Position numbers and translations under genes: made by a program
Notes under the pieces: generated by a model
The model's database searches: none
Told to the model about the DNA's origin: nothing
Seen by the model: only the letters and a program-made list of their open reading frames with translations
Shown: positions 32,267 through 38,311 of the stretch, piece by piece
Numbering within the stretch: position 1 is the first letter of the stretch
How the letters are laid out: every line of letters starts with the position of its first letter
Assembly (NCBI RefSeq): GCF_014654615.1
Contig: NZ_BNBB01000006.1
Span: forward strand, 1 to 64,000
Direction of reading: 5' to 3'
Source: Streptosporangium violaceochromogenes
Lineage (GTDB): Bacteria; Actinomycetota; Actinomycetes; Streptosporangiales; Streptosporangiaceae
DNA length: 64,000 bases

Positions 32267-33011
32267 GTTCCGCGCGGTCGCCCAGCCGCACTCGACCATG
32301 GGCCGCAACAGCGGCGAGCACTGGGCCGGCGTGCTCTACATGCGCAAGCTGTCGATCTACGTCACCTGGTTCCTCGCCAAGACGCCGATCACCCCCAACC
32401 AGACCACCTGGCTGATGATCCTGGCCGGGGTGCTGGCCGGCGCGGTCCTCGCCCTTCCCGGGCTGGGCGCCGCCGTCGGCGCGGCCCTGCTGATCCAGCT
32501 CTACCTCCTGCTCGACTGCTCCGACGGGGAGCTGGCGCGCTGGACCGGCCGCACATCCATCACCGGCGTCTACCTCGACCGGGTCGGCCACTACTTCGCC
32601 GAGGCCGCGCTGCTCATCGGGCTGGGTGTGCGGGCCTCGCAGGTCAGCCCCGACTGGTACACGGTGATGGGCTTCGCCGCGGCGCTCGGCGCCATTCTGA
32701 TCAAGGCGGAGACCGACCTGGTCGACGTGGCCCGGGCGCGCTCCGGGATGGTCGCGGCGACGGAGAGCTCAGCCGAGCAGTTCCGCTCACGCGGCCTCGG
32801 GCTCGCCCGCAGGGCCGCCGCCGCGCTGAGGTTCCACCGGGTCGTGCAGGCGGTCGAGCTGTCCCTCCTCGCGGTGGTCGCCGCGCTGTGGGACGCCGTC
32901 GGCGGCGGGATGACCGCGACGAGGCTGCTCATGGTGGTCTGCGTCGTGGTCGCCGCGCTGCAGGCGGTCCTGCACCTGGTGAGCATCCTGGCGTCCCGGC
33001 GGCTCGGATGA
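32244..33011 (+). CDS. CDP-alcohol phosphotransferase with D-to-H variant motif
   Basis: A 255-residue integral membrane enzyme. The consensus is D-x2-D-G-x2-A-R-x8-G-x3-D-x3-D; here it reads LDCSDGELARWTGRTSITGV then YLDRVGHYF: D91, D94 and D112 are present, but the fourth Asp, the proposed catalytic base, is His 116. The N-terminus has TPITPNQTTWLMILAG, the usual start of the first membrane helix; about six helices in all. It should condense a CDP-activated alcohol with another alcohol, releasing CMP, probably building a phosphodiester in a wall polymer or lipid. It overlaps the preceding dehydrogenase by 23 nt, so the three genes form one unit. The His variant is possibly a conserved subfamily feature. 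Confidence 0.9.
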   Translation: MSGPSVAEFRAVAQPHSTMGRNSGEHWAGVLYMRKLSIYVTWFLAKTPITPNQTTWLMILAGVLAGAVLALPGLGAAVGAALLIQLYLLLDCSDGELARWTGRTSITGVYLDRVGHYFAEAALLIGLGVRASQVSPDWYTVMGFAAALGAILIKAETDLVDVARARSGMVAATESSAEQFRSRGLGLARRAAAALRFHRVVQAVELSLLAVVAALWDAVGGGMTATRLLMVVCVVVAALQAVLHLVSILASRRLG

Positions 33012-33207
33012 GGAACCAGATGGCGCGCCGGAGCGTCGTAAAGGGGGACGCCTCGATGTTTGGTGGGTGTTCGCCATTGGTTCCGATACGCTTGATTCCC
33101 GGTACATCGAAAAGCCTGACCGACCCCGGCAATGCCCCGTCCAGCAGACTCGGTGATCATGAAAGTGTGCTTCACACGTGCTCTCGACGCGTCAAGGCGA
33201 TGACCCG

Positions 33208-34089
33208 TTGAAGATCTCGTGCGTCATCCTCACCATGGGCAACCGGGTCCCGGAGCTGGGCCGGGCCGTCAAGTCCGCGCTGGATCAGGTCGACGGCGAC
33301 GTCGAGGTCGTCATCGTCGGCAACGGCGTGGACGTCCCCGAGCTGCCGATCACCGTGCCCCCCGGCTCGTCGGCCTCGATCAAGACCGTACGGCTGAGCC
33401 GCAACACCGGCATCCCGGGGGGCCGCAACCGGGGCGTCGAGGAGTGCTCGGGCGACGTGGTCCTCTTCCTGGACGACGACGGCTGGTACGGCGCGATGAA
33501 CCTCGTCTCCCATCTGCGCGAGCGTTTCTCCACCGAGCACGACCTCGCGGTCGTCTCCTTCCGCGTGAAGGACCCCGAGGGCGGCGCCGGCCAGCGCCGC
33601 CACGTCCCCCGCCTGCGCGCCGGCGACCCCGAGCGGTCCTCCCCGGTCACCACCTTCCTGGGCGGCGCCTGCGCCATCCGCCGCTCGGCCTTCCTCCAGG
33701 TCGGCGGTCTCCCCGAGCGTTTCTTCTACGCTCATGAGGAGACCGACCTGGCCTGGCGTCTTCTCGGCGAGGGCTACCGCATCGAGTACGACGCCAAGAC
33801 CGTCATGTACCACCCGCAGGTCCCTCCGACCCGCCACGCGGACTTCTACCGTCTCAACGCCCGCAACCGTGTCTGGCTGGCCCGCCGCAACCTTCCCTGG
33901 GCGCTGGCCGGCCTCTACCTTCTCAACTGGATCGTGCTCACGCTGATCCGCGAGCGTTCCCTGCCGGCCCTGCGCGCCTGGTTCACCGGCTTCGCCGAGG
34001 GGTTCCGCGAGCCCGCGGGCGAGCGCCGTCCCATGGGCTGGAAGACCGCCTGGCGCATGCTCCGCCTCGGCCGTCCCCCCATCGTCTGA
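33208..34089 (+). CDS. Glycosyltransferase family 2
   Basis: A 293-residue GT2 enzyme. TTG at 33208 gives the usual family opening (KISCVILTMGNRVPELGRAV); GTG at 33178 would add 10 residues but has no ribosome site. Landmarks are SRNTGIPGGRNRGVEEC, the metal-binding VVLFLDDDGW (DDD), GGACAIRRSAFLQVGGLPERFFYAHEETDLAWRLLGEG with the catalytic EETD, and a C-terminal hydrophobic helix (WALAGLYLLNWIVLTLIRE). This type uses nucleotide sugars to extend cell-surface glycans, for example rhamnosyl- or galactosyltransferases. It is the last enzyme of the teichoic-acid-like locus and probably decorates or starts the polymer. Confidence 0.9.
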   Translation: MKISCVILTMGNRVPELGRAVKSALDQVDGDVEVVIVGNGVDVPELPITVPPGSSASIKTVRLSRNTGIPGGRNRGVEECSGDVVLFLDDDGWYGAMNLVSHLRERFSTEHDLAVVSFRVKDPEGGAGQRRHVPRLRAGDPERSSPVTTFLGGACAIRRSAFLQVGGLPERFFYAHEETDLAWRLLGEGYRIEYDAKTVMYHPQVPPTRHADFYRLNARNRVWLARRNLPWALAGLYLLNWIVLTLIRERSLPALRAWFTGFAEGFREPAGERRPMGWKTAWRMLRLGRPPIV

Positions 34090-34292
34090 CCTCTCTCGCG
34101 TCCGCTCGGCGGCAGCCGGGGGCGGGTCTTCCCTCTGTGCCGTCCGTCCTCCCCTCTCGGGGCTGCGATCCGGAGAGGGGCGGTGCCCGCGGGAGGGTCT
34201 TTTCGTCCCGTATGGATCGGACCTTCGCCTCTTTTCCGGCCCCGCCCTCCCGCGCGATCATGGAGGGGAGGCGGCCGTCGAAAGGAAACAGG

Positions 34293-34649
34293 ATGAACGT
34301 GATGGAGCTGATCGACCAGGTGCAGGACACCGCCACGATCAAACGGGTCTTCGGCGAGCCCGTCGTCCACGGCGACGTGGTCGTCATCCCCGTGGCGCGG
34401 GTGGCCGGTGGTGGCGGCGGTGGCAGTGGCAAGCAGGAGGGCGACAAGCCCTCGGAGGGGACGGGGGCCGGGTTCGGCCTCGGCGTCGTCCCCGCCGGGG
34501 TTTTCGTCATCAAGGACTCGCAGGTCCGCTGGCAGCCCGTGATCGACGTCAACCGTGTGATCCTCGGCGGCCAGATCGTCGCCGTCGCCGCGCTGCTGGC
34601 GGTCCGCGCCATCGCCCGCCTGCGCGCCAAGACCGCCGGCAAGCGGTAG
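34293..34649 (+). CDS. GerW/YtfJ-family sporulation-type protein
   Basis: A 118-residue protein. ATG at 34293 follows AAGGA with 7-nt spacing. The N-terminal ELIDQVQDTATIKRVFGEP and VVIPVARVAGGGGGGSG, then GAGFGLGVVPAGVFVIKDSQVRWQPVIDVNRVI, follow the GerW (YtfJ) family pattern, small proteins of Bacillus spores and of many actinobacteria with unknown molecular role. A short hydrophobic stretch (LGGQIVAVAALLAVRAIARLR) ends it, so it may be membrane-associated. Its place directly after the wall-polymer locus is suggestive of a spore-envelope link but is not proof. Confidence 0.82.
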   Translation: MNVMELIDQVQDTATIKRVFGEPVVHGDVVVIPVARVAGGGGGGSGKQEGDKPSEGTGAGFGLGVVPAGVFVIKDSQVRWQPVIDVNRVILGGQIVAVAALLAVRAIARLRAKTAGKR

Positions 34650-34880
34650 GGGGTCCGCTCGCCGGGACGGGGAGAGGGGGCGACGCCTCCCGGCCGGGAC
34701 GGGCTGTCCCCGCGCGAGGGGAGAGCGGCCGGGGTGGGCTGTCCCTGTTCACCGGGGTGGGGGAACTTTGGTCGATACGGCGGGCTGTGGGGGAAATATC
34801 GCTAAAGTTCGGTCTCCGGCCTGCTTCGGGGCCGGTGGCCGCGCCCAGCGGGACGGCCCGGTGCCGACAGAGGGGTCGAG

Positions 34881-35756
34881 GTGGACGTCTACACGCTCGG
34901 CGAGGCGTTCGCCGTCGTCACCAGCGCCCGGATCCGGCACGAGCACGAGGCCCGGCTGGATGTCACCGGGGCCGAGTTCGTCGTGGCCGTCGGGCTGGCC
35001 CGGCTGGGGCACGAGGTGGCCTGGCTGGGCAAGGTGGGTGGAGACGAGGCGGGGGCGCGGGTTCTCGCCGCGCTGCGCGGGCAGGGGGTCGACGTCTCCG
35101 ACGCCCGGGTGGACGAGACGTCCACGACGGGGCTGATGCTGAGGGAGTCCCGGCTCGGCCAGGCGGCCAGGGTCGTCCACTACCGGACGGCGGTCCGCCT
35201 CTCGCAGGGAAACGTCCCGCCGGACCGGATCGCGGGCGCGCGGGTCCTGCACGTCAGCGGGATCACCGCCGCGCTGAACGCGCGCGACGCCATGAACGCC
35301 GCGGTGCGGGCCGCCCGCGTCTCGGGGGTCACCGTCTCGGTGTCCGTCGACTATCACGACCCGCTCTGGCCCGACCTGCGCGAGGCCGAGGAGGTCCTCG
35401 GCGAGCTGGCCTGCTCGGCCGACGTGCTGTTCGTACGGCAGAGCGAGCTGGACCTGGTCAAACCCGCCCTCTCCGGCGACCGGGAGGTCGTCGTGACGCG
35501 TGGGGCGCGGGGCGTGAGCGTCCGGGTGGACGGGATGCGCCACGACGCCCCCGGGCTGCCGGCCCCCGTGGTCGATCCCGGCGGCTCGGAGGCGGCGTTC
35601 GTGGCGGGCTACCTCAGCGCGCTGCTGGAAGGACTGCACCCCTCCGACCGGCTGCGCCGGGGCTGCCTGCTCGCGGCCTTCGCGGCCTCGGGGCCGAGCG
35701 ACTGGCAGGGGCTGCCCACCCGGGCCGAGCTGCCCCTGCTCGACCTCGACGTCTGA
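34881..35756 (+). CDS. PfkB-family kinase-like protein with altered catalytic motif
   Basis: A 291-residue ribokinase-fold protein: VYTLGEAFAVVTSAR, LDVTGAEFVVAVGLARLGHEVAWLGKVGGDEAG (PfkB signature 1) and the C-terminal PGGSEAAFVAGYLSALLEG. In active PfkB kinases the last signature reads DTxGAGDxFxAG; here D232-P-G-G-S-E-A238-A-F matches it with the catalytic Asp replaced by Ala 238, next to Glu 237. The anion hole Gly-Ala-Gly is also altered. Activity as a sugar kinase is therefore doubtful; a regulatory or binding role, or an unusual mechanism using Glu 237, is possible. GTG at 34881 is the start. It is convergent with the next gene with only a 33-bp gap. Confidence 0.88.
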   Translation: MDVYTLGEAFAVVTSARIRHEHEARLDVTGAEFVVAVGLARLGHEVAWLGKVGGDEAGARVLAALRGQGVDVSDARVDETSTTGLMLRESRLGQAARVVHYRTAVRLSQGNVPPDRIAGARVLHVSGITAALNARDAMNAAVRAARVSGVTVSVSVDYHDPLWPDLREAEEVLGELACSADVLFVRQSELDLVKPALSGDREVVVTRGARGVSVRVDGMRHDAPGLPAPVVDPGGSEAAFVAGYLSALLEGLHPSDRLRRGCLLAAFAASGPSDWQGLPTRAELPLLDLDV

Positions 35757-35789
35757 CCGTCCGGCCGAAAGGCCCGGCGGGGAAGGCGG

Positions 35790-36521
35790 TCAGAGCTCCC
35801 GCGCCTCGCCGAGGGTCATGCTGAGACGGGCGACGGTGGAGGTGGCCAGGGCGCGCCGGGGCAGACCGAGTTCGCTCAGCTCCTTGGCGACCGGGTGGTT
35901 GCCCAGCCGGATCAGGGCGCCGCCGGGGCGCGCGCGGACCCCGCGGGGGGACATCGACCAGGAGGTGCGGCGGGTGACGCCCTCCAGGTGGGTGTAGGCG
36001 TCGACGGGCGCCATCGTGCCGCCGACCGGCACCGGGAGCCCCGGCTTGATGAGCAGGTCCACGACCATGCGGCCGTCTTTGCGGACGACACACCGCTTGT
36101 AGGGGGAGGACAGGCGCAGGTCGATCTCGGCCAGCTCCTTGGGAAATCCCCAGATCGCGCGCCCGGCCTCCATCGTGAACCCTTCGTCGACGGGGAGCCA
36201 GTGGACGAAGGCCCCCGCGCCCACACCGCGCAGCTCCAGCGGCCCCGCACCCCGGGAGGGCGAGGGGCCCGCGCCGGGAGGGCGGACGAGGAAGGCCACG
36301 CCGAACTCCCGGTAGGCGCCCAGGTCGCCGTCGACGTAGTCGGCGAACGCCAGGGTGCACAGCGCCTTGCCCGGCAGCACCTCGGCGACGTCCAGCCGGG
36401 AGTAGGCGATCACGGCCCGGGCGGCGTCGGCCCGGACCAGATAGGAGGCGCCGCAGACTCGGGCCTCCCGGATGCGCACCGGCGTGGCGATCTCACATCC
36501 CTGGATCAGATGGCGTCCCAT
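35790..36521 (-). CDS. Acetoacetate decarboxylase (ADC)-like protein
   Basis: A 243-residue protein of the acetoacetate-decarboxylase superfamily. The conserved region GRAIWGFPKELAEIDLRL carries the Lys that forms the Schiff base with the keto acid in true ADCs, and FVHWLPVDEGFTMEAG precedes it. Related actinobacterial members act on other beta-keto or pyruvate-derived substrates, so no product is claimed. ATG 36521 is chosen because the preceding 41 codons of the open frame are Gly/Arg/Pro-rich noise and homologues start around here. It is tail-to-tail with the PfkB-like gene; an upstream divergent or operon partner is not evident. Confidence 0.8.
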   Translation of the reverse strand: MGRHLIQGCEIATPVRIREARVCGASYLVRADAARAVIAYSRLDVAEVLPGKALCTLAFADYVDGDLGAYREFGVAFLVRPPGAGPSPSRGAGPLELRGVGAGAFVHWLPVDEGFTMEAGRAIWGFPKELAEIDLRLSSPYKRCVVRKDGRMVVDLLIKPGLPVPVGGTMAPVDAYTHLEGVTRRTSWSMSPRGVRARPGGALIRLGNHPVAKELSELGLPRRALATSTVARLSMTLGEAREL

Positions 36522-36650
36522 GTCTTCAGTAGACCAAGCCCCGCACGGGACGTCACCGGTCCGCCCGCCTCTTCCTCGGACGCCGGCGGGTCCGGCCCGC
36601 CCAGGCGCCGCTTCGGTCGTCGGCCCGCCGTCCGCCCGGACCACGAGGGG

Positions 36651-37319
36651 TCAGCGGGAGGCCAGGGCGCGTTCGAGGCCGTCGAGGAGCAGGTCGAGGC
36701 CGAAGGTGAAGTCGGGGACACCGCTGTAGCGGCCCTCCATGACGTGGACGGCCAGCTCCGTCACGTGGGGATACAGCCCGGCGGGCAGTTGCGGCAGATG
36801 GGTCTTCGCCGCGTCGGGGAACTGCCGCGCCTCAAGGGGGAAGGTGAGTTTCTGGAGCGTGAACCCGTAGATGTGGCTGTCCATGGCGTTCCAGGCGTAG
36901 TCGGCCAGTTCGATGGAGAAGCCCGCCCCGCGCAGGCTGCCGAGGGTGGAGTCCACGTAGCGCAGCATCGCGGGACCGACGTTGAGGCGCGACATCAGCG
37001 GCTCACAGGCCCACGGATGACGGAGCAGCACCTCGTGGGCCGAGAGCGCCCGCTGCCGCATGGCGGTCTTCCAGTCGTCACCGGGGTGGGGAAGGGCGAT
37101 CTCGGCGACGACGAGGTCGACGATGCCGTCCAGGATCGCGTCTTTGCCGGCCACGTGCTTGTACAGCGACATCGCCTCGACGCCGAGTTCCTTGCCGATC
37201 TTGCGCATGGTCAGCGCCTCGGCGCCGCCGGTGTCGGCGAGCGCGAGGGCTGCGCGCAGCACGCGCTCGGTGCTCAGTGGTTCGCGTGAGGTCGTGTCCC
37301 GGCGGGTCCGTGGTGCCAC
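36651..37319 (-). CDS. TetR-family regulator (TetR_C type)
   Basis: A 222-residue regulator. The DNA-binding part (TERVLRAALALADTGGAEALTMRKIGKELGVEAMSLYKHVAGKDAILDGIVD) is at residues 17-70. The rest (HEVLLRHPWACEPLMSRLNVGPAMLRYVDSTLGSLRGAGFSIELADYAWNAMDSHIYGF) matches the C-terminal ligand domain of the tetracycline-repressor branch. The divergent gene is a DUF4386 membrane protein whose promoter is overlapped by a 29-bp near-palindrome, a likely operator for this protein; the operator lies 141 bp from its own start, so autoregulation is uncertain. Confidence 0.92.
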   Translation of the reverse strand: MAPRTRRDTTSREPLSTERVLRAALALADTGGAEALTMRKIGKELGVEAMSLYKHVAGKDAILDGIVDLVVAEIALPHPGDDWKTAMRQRALSAHEVLLRHPWACEPLMSRLNVGPAMLRYVDSTLGSLRGAGFSIELADYAWNAMDSHIYGFTLQKLTFPLEARQFPDAAKTHLPQLPAGLYPHVTELAVHVMEGRYSGVPDFTFGLDLLLDGLERALASR

Positions 37320-37431
37320 TCTTTCGCTCTGTCCTTTTCTCCGGTCTTCCGGCTTCTCGCTGTGCGGGCCCTTCCCGGTTCCGTACCGCGCCTCGGCCGG
37401 GCGCGGTGCTCCGGGGAGACGCGCCGACGGC

Positions 37432-37488
37432 TTGACAAGGCCGGCGACGTGTCTCTAGCTTACGGCATAAGCCAGGCTTACACCGTAA
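37432..37488 (+). promoter_or_regulatory. Promoter with overlapping TetR-type palindrome
   Basis: TTGACA (37432-37437), an 18-bp spacer and TAGCTT (37456-37461) form a good sigma-70-type promoter for the DUF4386 gene. A 29-bp near-palindrome runs 37460-37488: TTACGGCATAAGCC, a central A, GGCTTACACCGTAA, with 12 of 14 arm positions matching. It overlaps the -10 box and the predicted transcription start, so binding would block transcription. The divergent TetR gene is the natural candidate repressor. Confidence 0.8.
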
Positions 37489-37519
37489 TCCTTCCCGCCT
37501 ATGAATCAAGAGGTGCGGC

Positions 37520-38287
37520 ATGCCCGCCACCGATGCATCCGCTCCACCGGCGCTGGGCCGTCACGCCCGGCTGGCGGGGTTTCTCTACCTGACGATCATC
37601 GTGACCTCACTCCTGTCGTCGCTTCTCGTCGAGTCCCGGCTCGTCGTGGACGGAAACCCGGCCGCGACCATCGAGCGCATCGCGGCCGATGAGACGCTGT
37701 ACCGCGCCGGGCTGGTCTACGACACGGTGATGTTCGCGAGTGTGATCGCCCTGGCCTGGGCGCTGTTCGTCATCCTCCGGGGGGTCGATCGTCACCGGGC
37801 GCTGCTCGCCCTGCTGTGGCGGGTGGCGGAGGCGATCGTCGGCGCCGTCACGGTGCTGTTCGGCGTGCTGATCGCGCTTCTCGCCGGTGACCCGGGGGTG
37901 CGCGCGGCCTTCGAGCCCGGGCAACTGCGCTCCCTGGTCGACGTGCTTCTGGCCGCGCGGGAGGTCGGGTTCGACGTGACGATCTTCTTCCTGAGCCTGG
38001 GCACGATCGTGTACTGCCGCCTGCTGTACGTGTCGCGCTACGTTCCGCGGCCACTGGCGGTGCTGGGCCTCGTGTCGTTCGTGGTCATGCTTGTGGGGGC
38101 CGCGGTGAACCTCCTGCTTCCCGTCCACCGGGACATCGTCATGGCCGGATGGGCGCCCGGCATCGTGTTCGAGGTGGTAATCGGCGTATGGCTCCTGGTG
38201 AAGGGCGTCCGTGTCCCCCCGGCCGTCCCGGTCCCGTTGGAGGCCGCGACCGCTCACGCGCAGCGGCGGGGGGCCCGGGAAACCTGA
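37520..38287 (+). CDS. DUF4386-family integral membrane protein
   Basis: A 255-residue protein with about six transmembrane helices (FLYLTIIVTSLLSSLLV, YDTVMFASVIALAWALFVIL, AEAIVGAVTVLFGVLIALLAG, DVTIFFLSLGTIVYCRLLY, LAVLGLVSFVVMLVGAAVNLLLPV, APGIVFEVVIGVWLLVKG). The opening ARLAGFLYLTIIVTS and the YRAGLVYDTVMF segment are typical of DUF4386, proteins of unknown function often next to TetR regulators in Gram-positive bacteria. Its transcription is probably controlled by the divergent TetR protein through the palindrome in its promoter. It faces the acyltransferase gene tail-to-tail, 24 bp apart. Confidence 0.87.
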   Translation: MPATDASAPPALGRHARLAGFLYLTIIVTSLLSSLLVESRLVVDGNPAATIERIAADETLYRAGLVYDTVMFASVIALAWALFVILRGVDRHRALLALLWRVAEAIVGAVTVLFGVLIALLAGDPGVRAAFEPGQLRSLVDVLLAAREVGFDVTIFFLSLGTIVYCRLLYVSRYVPRPLAVLGLVSFVVMLVGAAVNLLLPVHRDIVMAGWAPGIVFEVVIGVWLLVKGVRVPPAVPVPLEAATAHAQRRGARET

Positions 38288-38311
38288 GGGCACTCCCGCC
38301 GCGCGGGGGCG

